Source of the DNA: Palsa-883 sp963847615
GTDB taxonomy: Bacteria > Pseudomonadota > Alphaproteobacteria > Acetobacterales > Acetobacteraceae
Direction of reading: 5' to 3'
Assembly: GCA_963847615.1 (NCBI GenBank)
Contig: CAWKAN010000019.1
Span: 62,001 to 126,000 of the forward strand
DNA: 64,000 bases
A program made the position numbers and the translations under genes. How positions within the stretch are numbered: position 1 is the first letter of the stretch; every line of letters starts with the position of its first letter. Below, one piece after another: positions 29,444 through 38,116 of this stretch. The notes under the pieces were generated by a model that was given only the letters and a program-made list of their open reading frames with translations, made no database searches and was not told the origin of the DNA.

Positions 29444-30098
29444 CACCGCCCCCGCGCCCGCCGGCGCCGGCCTGCTCGCCACCCGCCCCCACACCGTCCG
29501 CGCGCGCCACGCCGCCAGCCTGGTGGTGCTGCGCTGGCGTGCCTCCGGCGAGGCCGAGCTGCTGATGGGCATGCGCGGCGCGCGCCACCGCTTCATGCCG
29601 AACCGGCTGGTGTTCCCCGGCGGCGCCGTCGATCGCGCCGACCTGACCGCGCCGGCCGCCACGCCGCTCCCCCCGCACACCCACGCGCTGCTGGCGAAGC
29701 AGGCCAACCCCGCCCTGGCGCATGGGCTGGGCATCGCCGCGGCGCGCGAGCTGGCCGAGGAGACCGGCCTGACGCTCGGCGACACCCTGGGCGACCCGCC
29801 GGCGCTGGACGGGCTGGACTATCTGTGCCGCGCGGTGACCCCGCCGCCCGGCCCGATGCGCTTCAACGCCCGCTTCCTGGTGGTGGACGCCGCGCGCGTC
29901 ACCGGCACGCTGGCCGGCTCCGGCGAGCTGGAGGACCTGCGCTTCGTCGAACTCGAGGTGGCGCTGGCGCTCGACCTGGCGAAGCCGACGCGGTTCGTCA
30001 TCGAGCGGCTGCGCGAATGGCTGGCGCTGAGCCCGGCCGAGCGCATCGCGCCGCGGCCGACGGCGGTCCTGACCCGCCGGGAATGGCGCCTGGAGTAG
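29436..30098 (+). CDS. NUDIX hydrolase
   Basis: 220-residue hydrolase of nucleoside diphosphates linked to another group. The Nudix box is split by an insertion: VFPGGAVD at about residue 50, then ARELAEETGL near residue 98 (canonical GX5EX7REUXEEXGU with an expanded first gap). This longer form resembles the NUDT7/8/19-like or acyl-CoA-diphosphatase branch. TTG start overlaps the stop of the nitroreductase gene by 8 nt, implying coupling; an FAD/NADPH clean-up link is only a guess. Confidence 0.85.
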   Translation: MPDTAPAPAGAGLLATRPHTVRARHAASLVVLRWRASGEAELLMGMRGARHRFMPNRLVFPGGAVDRADLTAPAATPLPPHTHALLAKQANPALAHGLGIAAARELAEETGLTLGDTLGDPPALDGLDYLCRAVTPPPGPMRFNARFLVVDAARVTGTLAGSGELEDLRFVELEVALALDLAKPTRFVIERLREWLALSPAERIAPRPTAVLTRREWRLE

Positions 30099-30100
30099 GA

Positions 30101-31204
30101 TCAGGCGGGCGCGGGGCCGGGCCGGCCGGGCGCGCGAGCGGCGACGGCACCGCCGGCTGCCCCCGGCTGGACCGGGCGCAACGGACCCGGGCCGGGTCGG
30201 CCGAGCAGCGAGCCCTGCACCAGCGCGCAGCCATGCGTGCGCAGGAAGGCCAGTTGCGCCTCGGTCTCGATGCCCTCCGCGGTGACCTCGAGGCCGAGCG
30301 CATGGCCCATGCCGATGATGGCCCGCACGATCGCCTCGACCTGCCGCGAGGCGCCAAGGTCCTGGATGAAGGACTGGTCGATCTTGATTCGGTCGATCGG
30401 CAGCACGCGCAGATAGCTCAGGTTGGAATAGCCGGTGCCGAAATCGTCCAGCGCGATGCACACGCCAAGCTGCTTCAGGGCGCGCAGCACGCTCAGCGCC
30501 CGGCTGGTGTCGTCGATCAGCACGCCCTCGGTGATCTCCAGCTCCAGGCGCGCGCCGGGCACCAAGTGGCGGGCCAGGCTGTCGCGCACCATCGCCACCA
30601 GGTCGGCCTGGCGAAACTGCACCGGCGAGAGATTGACGGCGAGGCGCCACGGCTGCTCCCAGGTCGCCGCCTCGGCCAGCGCCTGGTCGAGCACCCATCG
30701 CCCGATCGGCGCGATCTCGCCGGACTGCTCGGCGATCGGGATGAACTCGGCCGGCGGGATGGCGCCGCGCACCGGATGGGCCCAGCGCAGCAGCGCCTCC
30801 TGCGCGACGATCGCCCGGGTCCGCGCCGCGTGGATCGGCTGGTAGTGCAGCGACAGCTCGCGCTGCGCGATGGCGCGCGCCAGGTCGTGCCGCAGCGTGA
30901 CGTGCGGCGCCGGGTCCGCCGTCGCGGCCGGCGGGCCCGCAGCCTGGCCTGGCGTGGCGTGGCGTGGCGTGGCTGGGGCGGCTGACTTGCCGTGGCGCAG
31001 CAGCGCCTGCTGCGCCAGGTCGCGGGCCAGCCACTCGACCTCCCAGGCCGGATGGGGGCCAAAACCCGGCGGGCTGATCGGCCGGCCCGGCGACAGCAGC
31101 GCGCCGAACCGCGCGAACGACAGGCGATCGCCGGTCGGGCGGAACGTGACCTCGACCGCGCGTTCCGTCACCGTCAGGTCGGAGAAATCCGCCGCGGACG
31201 CCAT
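30101..31204 (-). CDS. EAL-domain cyclic-di-GMP phosphodiesterase
   Basis: 367 residues. The first 100 have no recognised sensor and end in an Ala/Pro-rich stretch coded by a 5-bp microsatellite (GGCGT repeats at about 30950-30975). The EAL domain covers about 105-340. The metal motif is QEALLRW (EAL present); LAVNLSPVQFRQ, LELEITEGVLIDD, LDDFGTGYSNLSYLR, the catalytic lysine in RIKIDQSFIQD and VTAEGIETEAQL follow, all catalytic positions looking intact. The usual terminal QGYLFGRP reads QGSLLGRP. No GGDEF domain. It meets the NUDIX gene tail to tail with 2 nt between. Confidence 0.9.
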   Translation of the reverse strand: MASAADFSDLTVTERAVEVTFRPTGDRLSFARFGALLSPGRPISPPGFGPHPAWEVEWLARDLAQQALLRHGKSAAPATPRHATPGQAAGPPAATADPAPHVTLRHDLARAIAQRELSLHYQPIHAARTRAIVAQEALLRWAHPVRGAIPPAEFIPIAEQSGEIAPIGRWVLDQALAEAATWEQPWRLAVNLSPVQFRQADLVAMVRDSLARHLVPGARLELEITEGVLIDDTSRALSVLRALKQLGVCIALDDFGTGYSNLSYLRVLPIDRIKIDQSFIQDLGASRQVEAIVRAIIGMGHALGLEVTAEGIETEAQLAFLRTHGCALVQGSLLGRPGPGPLRPVQPGAAGGAVAARAPGRPGPAPA

Positions 31205-31328
31205 TGCTGTTGTTGCCCCATACCCGGCCGCGGCATAGTCGCGCCGGCCGCGGCCGATGACCAGAGACTTCCGGCAAATTCGTCTCGGGTTCTGGCTTTG
31301 TCACGCCATTCCGCCCAATATCACGCCC

Positions 31329-33371
31329 ATGTTCCGATCGCTCTATCGTCATGGCTTTGCCCGCCTCGCCGCCTGCACGGCGCGCTGCACGCCGGCCGAC
31401 CCGGCGGCGAACGTGGCGGCGATCCTGCAGCTCGCCGAACGCTGCGCGGCGGACGGCGTCGCGCTGGCGGTGTTTCCGGAGCTGGCGGTCTCCGGCTACG
31501 CGATCGACGATCTGCTGCTGACCGACGCGTTGCAGGCCGCGACCGAGCAGGCGCTGCTGACGCTGATCGCGCGCTCCGCCGAGCTGCTGCCCGTGCTGGT
31601 GGTCGGCGCGCCGCTGCGCCACGGCGCGCGGCTCTACAACTGCGCCGTGGCGATCCATCGCGGCCGCCTGCTCGGCGTGGTGCCCAAGCTGCACCTGCCG
31701 AACTATCGCGAGTTCTACGAGAAACGCCACTTCGCCTCGGGCGAGGGGACCGCCGGCCAGTCGCTGACGCTCGGCCCGCACCACGCGCCGTTCGGCCCCG
31801 ACCTGCTGTTCACCGCCGAGGACGTCAACGGCCTGAGCATCCACCTGGAGATCTGCGAGGATGTCTGGGTGCCGCTGCCGCCCAGCAGCCTCGGCGCGCT
31901 GGCCGGGGCGACGGTGCTGGCGAACCTGTCCGCCTCCAACATCACCATCGGCAAGGCCGAGCTGCGCCGGCTGCTGGCGCAGTCGCAATCGGCGCGCTGC
32001 CTGGCCGCCTACCTGTATGCCGCGGCCGGCACCGGCGAATCGACCACCGACCTGGCGTGGGACGGCCAGGCCTCGATCTTCGAGAACGGCGCGGTGCTCG
32101 CCGAATCGCCGCGCTTCCCGGCCGAGGCGCAGCGCGCCGTCGCCGATGTCGATCTCGACCTGCTGCGCCAGGAGCGGCTGCGCATGGGCAGCTTCGAGGA
32201 CAACCGCCGCCTGCACGCCGACGCCGTCGCCGCGTTCCGCCAGGTCACGTTCCGGCTCGACCCGCCGCAGATCGATCTCGGTCTGCAACGGCCTCTGGCG
32301 CGCTTCCCGTTCGTTCCCGCCGAGCCGAAGGCGCTCGCGCAGGATTGTTACGAGGGCTACAACATCCAGGTCACCGGCCTGATCCAGCGGCTGCGCGCGA
32401 CCGGCATCGAGCGGGTGGTGATCGGCGTGTCGGGCGGGCTGGATTCGACCCAGGCGCTGATCGTTGCGGCGCAGGCGATGGACCGGCTGGGCCTGCCGCG
32501 CGGCAACATCCTGGCCTTCACCATGCCGGGCTTCGCCACCGGCGCGCACACCAAGGCGAACGCGCTGGCGCTGATGCAGGCGCTGGGCGTGACCGGGCGC
32601 GAGCTGGACATCCGCCCCACCGCGATGACGATGCTGGAGGAGCTGGACCACCCCTTCGCCGGGGGAAAACCGGTCTACGACGTGACGTTCGAGAACGTGC
32701 AGGCCGGGCTGCGCACCGACTACCTGTTCCGCCTGGCCAATCATCACGGCGCGATCGTGCTGGGCACCGGCGACCTGTCGGAGGCGGCGCTGGGCTGGTG
32801 CACCTATGGCGTCGGCGACCACATGTCGCACTACAACGTCAACACCGGCGTGCCGAAGACGCTGATCCAGCACCTGATCCGCTGGGTGATCAGCTCGAAG
32901 CAGTTCGCGCCGCAGGTCGCGGCGACGCTGGACTCGATCCTGGCCACCGAGATCTCGCCGGAGCTGGTGCCGGTCGCCGCCGGCGCGACGCCGCAGAGCA
33001 CCGAGGCGAAGATCGGCCCCTACGCGCTGCAGGACTTCAACCTCTACTACACGCTGCGCTTCGGGTTCCTGCCCTCGAAGATCGCCTTCCTGGCGCTGAT
33101 GGCGTGGCAGGATGCGGCGCGCGGCGAATGGCCGCCCGGCTTCCCGGCGGACCGGCGGGTCGCTTATGGGTTGGCCGAGATCCGCCACTGGTTGGGGGTG
33201 TTCCTGCAACGGTTCTTCGGCTTCAGCCAGTTCAAGCGCTCGGCGATGCCGAACGGGCCGAAGGTGGCGGCGGGCGGGTCGCTGTCGCCGCGCGGCGACT
33301 GGCGCGCCCCGTCGGACGGCAACGCGCGCATCTGGCTCGAGGAGCTGGAGCGCGAAGTGCCAAAGGCCTAG
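31329..33371 (+). CDS. nadE: Glutamine-dependent NAD(+) synthetase
   Basis: 680-residue fusion of an N-terminal nitrilase-type glutaminase and a C-terminal synthetase, converting deamido-NAD to NAD with glutamine ammonia. The glutaminase triad is visible as LAVFPELAVSGYAIDD (Glu), VPKLHLPNYREFYEKRHF (Lys) and HLEICEDVWVP (Cys). The synthetase shows the P-loop VIGVSGGLDSTQALIV and GTGDLSEAALGWCTYG. This long form matches the mycobacterial type. Start ATG at 31329 (MFRSLYRHGF) preferred over an upstream frame lacking similarity. The tandem repeat array begins right after its stop. Confidence 0.96.
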   Translation: MFRSLYRHGFARLAACTARCTPADPAANVAAILQLAERCAADGVALAVFPELAVSGYAIDDLLLTDALQAATEQALLTLIARSAELLPVLVVGAPLRHGARLYNCAVAIHRGRLLGVVPKLHLPNYREFYEKRHFASGEGTAGQSLTLGPHHAPFGPDLLFTAEDVNGLSIHLEICEDVWVPLPPSSLGALAGATVLANLSASNITIGKAELRRLLAQSQSARCLAAYLYAAAGTGESTTDLAWDGQASIFENGAVLAESPRFPAEAQRAVADVDLDLLRQERLRMGSFEDNRRLHADAVAAFRQVTFRLDPPQIDLGLQRPLARFPFVPAEPKALAQDCYEGYNIQVTGLIQRLRATGIERVVIGVSGGLDSTQALIVAAQAMDRLGLPRGNILAFTMPGFATGAHTKANALALMQALGVTGRELDIRPTAMTMLEELDHPFAGGKPVYDVTFENVQAGLRTDYLFRLANHHGAIVLGTGDLSEAALGWCTYGVGDHMSHYNVNTGVPKTLIQHLIRWVISSKQFAPQVAATLDSILATEISPELVPVAAGATPQSTEAKIGPYALQDFNLYYTLRFGFLPSKIAFLALMAWQDAARGEWPPGFPADRRVAYGLAEIRHWLGVFLQRFFGFSQFKRSAMPNGPKVAAGGSLSPRGDWRAPSDGNARIWLEELEREVPKA

Positions 33372-33404
33372 CCCGCCGCCCGCCACGCCAACCGCCTGCG
33401 GTGG

Positions 33405-33450
33405 CTGCGGTGGATGCGGTGGCTGCGGTGGATGCGGTGGATGCGGTAGG
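33405..33450. repeat. 9-bp microsatellite
   Basis: Five to six copies of GGTGG(A/C)TGC immediately downstream of nadE, just before the larger tandem array. Likely replication-slippage product. Confidence 0.85.
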
Positions 33451-33552
33451 GCGGACCAGCGCAGCGCAGTCCGCCGCTTGCCGCGCCCCCTCGGTTTGCC
33501 GACCGGTCGCGGCGGTGCGCCGGTCCGTCGGCCGAGCCCGCACCCGCTGCGC

Positions 33553-35145
33553 AGGGTCCTCACCACCGGATCGTGGTCCGGTGGCAGGCTGTTGCATGGG
33601 GTTGTTGCGCATTTTGTCGCCTGCGGCGGCGATACGGCAGCCGGACGGGCGGCGATCGGCGGTCGCGGTGCGGGTTCGGTCCGTCGGCCGAGCCGGCGCC
33701 CGGTGCCCCCCGGCGTCACCTTGCATGGGATTGTTGCGCGGTTTGCCGCCAGCGGCGGCGGCGCGGCGGCTGGACGGGGGTCGATCGCCGGTCGCGGCGC
33801 GGCGGGGGCGGCCCGCCAGCCGTGGCGGCGCCCGGTGCGCCCCGTCCTCACCACCGGATCGTGGTCCGGTGGCAGGCTGTTGCATGGGGTTGTTGCGCAT
33901 TTTGTCGCCAGCGGCGGCGGCGCGGCGGCTGGACGGGCGGCGCTCGGCGGTCGCGCCTCGGGGACCGCCCGCCAGCCGAGCCGGCGCCCGGTGCCCCCGT
34001 CCTCACGTTGCATGGGGTTGTGGCGCATTTTGTCGCCCGGGTCGGCGATGCGTCGGCTGGACAGGCGGCGCTCGGCGGTCGCGCCTCGGGGGCGGCCCGC
34101 CAGCCGAGCCGGCACCGAGCGCGCCTCGTCCTCACGTTGCATGGGGTTGTGGCGCGGTTTGTCGCCAGCGGCGGCGGCGCGGCGGCCGGACGGGCGGCGC
34201 TCGGCACTCGCGGCCTGGGGTGGGTGCGCCGGACGTAGCCCTGCCCGGCCGGCATCGTCCTCACGTTGCATGGGGTCGTTGCGCATTTTGTCGCCAACGG
34301 CGGCGGCACGGCAGCCGGAGCGGTGGCGCGCGGGGGGCGCGGCCTGCGGCCGGTGCGTCGGTCGCGGTGCCGCCCGGTGCGCACCGTCCTCACCGTGCAT
34401 GGGGTCGTTGCGCATCTTGCCGCACGGGTCGGTGGCGCGGCCGGGCGGCGGCAGGCGGCAGGCGGCGGCGGCGGCGCCGTCCGCCGGCCGAGCTGGTGCC
34501 CGCCGCGCCCCGCCCGCACCAGCGGATCGTGGTCCGGTGGCAGACTGTTGCATGGGGTCCTTGCGCGGTTCGTCGCCCGCGGCGGCACTGCGACGGCCGG
34601 AGGGGCGGCGATCGGCCGGCGCGGCACGCGGTTGGCCGGTCGGCCGAGCCGGCGCTTGGTGCGCACCGCCCTCGCCTTGCATGGGGTCGCTGCGCGCTTC
34701 GCCGCGCAGCTCGGCGGTGCGGCGGCCGCACGGCGCGGCAACCGGCGTTGGCGACGCCGGGTTGGCCGGTCGGCCGGTGCGGCCCCCGGTGCGCCCGGTC
34801 GTCAGTTGCATGGGGTTGTGGCGCGGTTTGCCGCCCGCGCCTCCGGTGCCCCCGTCGGAGCAGCCGCGCTCGGCGGTCGCGGCCTGGGGGCGGCCGGCCC
34901 GTCATGGCGCTGCCCGGGGCGCATCGTCCTCACCACCGGATCATGGTCCGGAGGCAGGCGGTTGCACGGGGTTGTGGCGCGGTCTGTCGCCTGCGGCGGC
35001 GATGTGGCGCCCGGAGGGGCAGCGATCGGCAGTCGCGACCTGGGGGTGGTGCGTCGGTCATGGCGCCGCCCGGGGCGCACCGCCCTCACCACCGGATCGT
35101 GACCCGGTGGCAGGCTGTCGCATGGGATTGTTTGCGCGGTGTTGC
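33553..35145. repeat. Tandem array of about 12 GC-rich units (129 bp or 153-159 bp)
   Basis: The core TTGCATGGGGTTGTTGCGCA recurs at about 33592, 33721, 33880, 34008, 34137, 34266, 34395, 34548, 34677, 34806, 34962 and 35118 with small changes. Core spacing is 129 bp seven or eight times (once 128) and 153-159 bp otherwise. The longer units hold an extra hairpin CCACCGGA-TCGTGG-TCCGGTGG, found ahead of cores 1, 3, 8, 11 and 12. Between cores the sequence is similar but not identical (AGCGGCGGCGGCGCGGCGG then variable). Lengths are almost all multiples of three, so long frames stay open on both strands, e.g. LHGVVAHFVASGGGAAAGRA on plus and GDKMRNNPMQ on minus. Coding status unresolved; no start signal or signal peptide was found. 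Confidence 0.9.
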
Positions 35146-35371
35146 GCGCGCCGCCCGGGTCGCCCCTGTGGGTGCGCAGCCACCGCGCCGTCGCCGTGGC
35201 AAGGGAGCGGCGGGGTGGCGGGCGGGATCATCTGGCGGGAGGTGCTCCAAGGTCGGGTCGCGGCATTGTCTGTCACACTAACAAACCGCCAGAGATGGGG
35301 CCGCCGCCGCCGCGCCGCAAGCCCGCGTTCGCGGGTCCGGGCGGCCGGCGCCGTCCGCGCCGTCCGCCCGC

Positions 35372-35672
35372 TCAGCCGAACGCCCGCTTCACCCGCGCGA
35401 CCTGTTCCGGCAGGTCCATCGCCGCCCAGGCGGCGCACGCCGCCGCCACGTGCCCCGCCCGCTCCGCCCCCGTCGTCAGGCGGGCGAGGTCCTTGTGCGC
35501 GAGCGCGACGTTCTGCGTTTGGTGAAGCTGCTCGTAGAGCGCCAGCGCCTGCGTCGCGAGCGCGCGTGCCGCCACCTTGTCGCCCTCCGCCCCGGCGACC
35601 CGACCCAGGAACGCGATGCAGTTGGCCTCGCCCAGCAAGGGCGCCAACCTCGCCACCGTCGCCCACCCCGGA
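35372..35672 (-). pseudogene. 3' remnant of a TPR-repeat protein gene
   Basis: The last 95 codons or so of a frame look like authentic TPR repeats: LLGEANCIAFLGRVAGAEGD, ALATQALALYEQLHQTQNVA and LAHKDLARLTTGAERAGHVA, ending in QVARVKRAFG and a TGA. The upstream part of that frame runs into the DUF2442 gene, where its translation is nonsense. So only a gene's 3' end survives here. The helix pattern resembles the C-termini of STAND/NB-ARC-TPR proteins. It lies between the tandem array and a toxin-antitoxin-like pair. Confidence 0.6.
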
Positions 35673-36092
35673 TCAGCCCACCGCGCTCTTCCGCGGGCGC
35701 CCGCCCCGCGCCCCATTCGCCCGCGCCGCCGCGGCCTTCGCCGGCGAGGTCGCGCGTCCGGCAATCCGGGCCAGCTCGCGTGCCATCCAGCCGCGCGTGC
35801 CGAAAATGCCGGACACCAGGGCCGGCACATACAGATCGACGTCCAGCGCCGGCCAATGCAGGTTGAAGCCCATCCCGTCAACCTCGACCCGCGACAGCGC
35901 CGCGGGATCGGCGCCTTGCAGGTCCTGCACCAGGCGCGCGGGAAACGCGTAGGTGCAGCCATTGGCCAGATCGATGACCACGCGGCCGGTCTTCCGGTCA
36001 TAGCGCGCGGCGACGGCGCGAGGCTCGGTGTCCAGCATCTTGCGGCCCCGCGCCGCGGCGGCCTTTAGCTGTGCGTCAGTCGCCTCGGCCAT
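35673..36092 (-). CDS. DUF2442-domain protein, probable antitoxin-like partner
   Basis: 139 residues. The DUF2442 core shows RYDRKTGRVVIDLANGCTYA, FPARLVQDLQGADPAALSRV, VEVDGMGFNLHWPALDVDLY and VPALVSGIFG. A basic tail AAAARANGARGGRPRKSAVG follows and could bind DNA. DUF2442 proteins are usually encoded directly after DUF4160 proteins in pairs annotated as toxin-antitoxin-like; here the two overlap by 17 nt in that order. Which protein is toxic is not established from sequence. Confidence 0.82.
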   Translation of the reverse strand: MAEATDAQLKAAAARGRKMLDTEPRAVAARYDRKTGRVVIDLANGCTYAFPARLVQDLQGADPAALSRVEVDGMGFNLHWPALDVDLYVPALVSGIFGTRGWMARELARIAGRATSPAKAAAARANGARGGRPRKSAVG

Positions 36093-36324
36093 GGATGCGC
36101 TCCCATTCCCGCAAGAAGCTGTCCCGACGTGCCACGGCTTCGCCGATCAGGCGACGCAGGTCCGATCGCCCGATGCCGATGCTGAAGACCACCCGGGGCG
36201 CGCCGTCCGGCCCGAGCAGGTCGATCTTCGCCTGCCCCGACCCGGTGATGTGGCTATGCGCCGGTTCATGGTCGAGCGTGTAGATGACGAAGCGGAAGCC
36301 GTACGCACGATGGCTGACAACCAT
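36076..36324 (-). CDS. DUF4160-domain protein, probable toxin-like partner
   Basis: 82-residue protein with the complete DUF4160 pattern: YGFRFVIYTLDHEPAHSHIT (the HxPxHxH-type segment near residues 20-27), AKIDLLGPDG, and a C-terminal helix DLRRLIGEAVARRDSFLREW. I start at ATG 36324; a TTG one codon upstream is also possible. First gene of the pair with DUF2442. A perfect 17-bp palindrome lies 10 bp upstream, as expected for an autoregulated module. Confidence 0.82.
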   Translation of the reverse strand: MVVSHRAYGFRFVIYTLDHEPAHSHITGSGQAKIDLLGPDGAPRVVFSIGIGRSDLRRLIGEAVARRDSFLREWERIHGRGD

Positions 36325-36333
36325 CAACAGAAT

Positions 36334-36350
36334 AACCTATCTGATAGGTT
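36334..36350. promoter_or_regulatory. Palindromic operator candidate for the DUF4160/DUF2442 operon
   Basis: AACCTATCTGATAGGTT, perfect 8-bp arms around one base, in a short AT-rich patch just upstream of the first gene. On the plus strand it is followed by TTTTC, so it could also act as a weak terminator, but no plus-strand gene ends nearby. Confidence 0.6.
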
Positions 36351-36565
36351 TTTCAAGTTCGCGCGCCGACTTATCCACATCAGGCATTGAGCAACCATGA
36401 GCGGCGATGCCCGGGGCCGGCGCCTCCCGGCTGTCTGCTTGTTGCGCGGCCTCCGACCTCCGGCGACCTTGGCCGCCACCGGCTCGACGACTGGCTTCGC
36501 TGTGTTTGGCGTCGGCATACCGCCGCATGTTATGAACGCCCGTCCACCACGTTAAGGCCGCCCCC

Positions 36566-37180
36566 ATGCTGGACCACCTGAAAGCCAACAACCGCGCCTG
36601 GGCCGCGCGAAAAACCGCCGCCGACCCCGGCTTCTTCCGCCGCCTGGAACGCCAGCAGGCGCCCGAATACCTGTGGATCGGCTGCTCCGACAGCCGCGTG
36701 CCGGCCAACGAGATCGTCGACCTCGACCCCGGCGAACTGTTCGTCCACCGCAACGTCGCCAACCTCGCCCCGCCGCAGGACGCCAACTACCTCTCCGTCC
36801 TGCAATTCGCCGTCGACGTGCTGAAGGTGAAACACATCCTGGTGGTCGGTCATTACGGTTGCGGCGGCGTCGCCGCGGCGGTGGACGGCAAGCGGCGCGG
36901 CCTGGTGGACCACTGGCTGCACCCGATCCGCGAGGTCTGCCACGACCACCGCCGCGAACTCGATTCGCTATCGGACCGGACCGCCCGGCTCGACCGGCTG
37001 TGCGAGCTCAACGTCGTCCGCCAGGTGCGCAACGTCGCCTCCGACGTCTTCGTGCAGGACGCCTGGGCGCGCGGCCAGACGCTCAGCGTGCACGGCTGGG
37101 TCTATTCGCTGGCCAGCGGCCTGGTGACGGACCTGAACGTGATGATCACCCGGCCGGAGGACATCTCCCTGCTCGGCTGA
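36566..37180 (+). CDS. can: Beta-class carbonic anhydrase
   Basis: 204-residue zinc enzyme interconverting CO2 and bicarbonate. Zinc ligands and the Asp-Arg dyad are in WIGCSDSRVPANEI (Cys, Asp, Arg); the second His-Cys pair is VVGHYGCGGV, and the conserved FVHRNVANLAPP is present. Length and C-terminal WVYSLASGLVTDLNV are typical of clade with Can/CynT. Start ATG with AAGGCCGCCCCC upstream (weak site). It converges on the partial ispG copy. Confidence 0.95.
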   Translation: MLDHLKANNRAWAARKTAADPGFFRRLERQQAPEYLWIGCSDSRVPANEIVDLDPGELFVHRNVANLAPPQDANYLSVLQFAVDVLKVKHILVVGHYGCGGVAAAVDGKRRGLVDHWLHPIREVCHDHRRELDSLSDRTARLDRLCELNVVRQVRNVASDVFVQDAWARGQTLSVHGWVYSLASGLVTDLNVMITRPEDISLLG

Positions 37181-37379
37181 CCCGCGTGGAGCGTGGGGCG
37201 CATGCGCGGTGCGTGCGCGCCGGACCCGCCCGGCCGCACCGCCGCGATCGCACGGCGCCGACCCGGCGCAGGCCCGCGGACCAGCCGCGTCCCGCCCGGC
37301 GCACCCTGCCGTCCCGACCTGTCCTCACCGACCAGGGCAATCCTCCGTCAGCCATGCAGCACGGCGTCGGGCGCCACCG

Positions 37380-38018
37380 CTACTCCGCCGCGACCTGCTC
37401 CGCCGTCTCCGCCGCATGCGCCGCCTTCAGCTCGGCTGCCTTCGCCTCCACCAGCCCGACGATATGCTCCACCATATCACCCCCGGCGATCGTGTGGTCG
37501 GTCTTCCCCGCGCGGTAGATCATGTGCCGCCCGTTGCCCCCGCCGGTCAGCCCGATATCGGTCATCAGCGCCTCGCCCGGCCCGTTCACCACGCAGCCGA
37601 TGATCGACAGCGTCAGCGGCGTCTCGATATGCGCCAGCCGATCCTCCAGCGTGCGCACCGTCTCGATCACGTTGAACCCCTGGCGCGCGCAGGACGGGCA
37701 GGAGATCACCTTCACCCCGCGATGGCGGATGCCCAGCGTCTTCAGCATGTCCCAGCCGACCCGCACCTCCTCCTCCGGCTCGTCGGACAACGACACCCGC
37801 AGCGTGTCGCCGATCCCCGCCCACAGCAGGGACCCCAGCCCGATCGAGGACTTCACCGTGCCCATGCGCCGCCCGCCCGCCTCGGTGATGCCGATATGCA
37901 GCGGGTGGTCGCACACCTCGGCCAGCTGCTGATACGCCGCCACCGCCAGGAACACGTCGGAGGCCTTCACGCTGATCTTGAAGTCGTGGAAGTCGTGCTG
38001 CTGCAGGATGTCGGCGTG
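37380..38018 (-). pseudogene. Duplicated 3' half of ispG (5'-truncated copy)
   Basis: Encodes the last 212 codons of IspG, from ADILQQHDFHDFKISVKASD through CPSCARQGFNVIETV and IGCVVNGPGEALMTDIG to VAAE and a stop. Over the region it is almost identical to the intact gene 2.3 kb away, with only scattered single differences until the last 25 codons, where the tails diverge (here three codons longer). Similarity ends abruptly at GTCGGCGTG (38010-38018); the bases beyond are unrelated. With no start region, it is a gene fragment. Confidence 0.93.
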
Positions 38019-38116
38019 ATTTCCGGCAGATGAGCGCCCATGCCCGAGGACCAACAGGGGGGCAGGTCAATGCCCAAGGACCGACTATATACAAGCCGTT
38101 CCGAGCTGCGAGTGTG

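Noticed and set aside
29106..34811. Very long minus-strand open frame (about 1900 codons) across nadE, the EAL gene and the tandem array
   Set aside because: It runs antisense to nadE and out of frame with the EAL gene, and its translation is low-complexity Arg/Ala/Pro. High GC removes stop codons; not a gene.
33553..35145. CRISPR array
   Set aside because: Units are 129-159 bp, the conserved core is short, and the regions between cores are similar to each other rather than unique spacers. No cas genes nearby.
30992..35281. Long plus-strand frame (about 1430 codons) from the EAL region through the array
   Set aside because: It is out of frame with nadE for most of its length. Only the array part could be considered, and no start or motif supports it.
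36331..36355. Rho-independent terminator on the plus strand
   Set aside because: The 8-bp stem is followed by only four T and no plus-strand gene ends upstream; its location at the start of the DUF4160 gene fits an operator better.
37380..38018. A second functional ispG
   Set aside because: It lacks the first 160 codons, including substrate-binding residues, and has no start signal.
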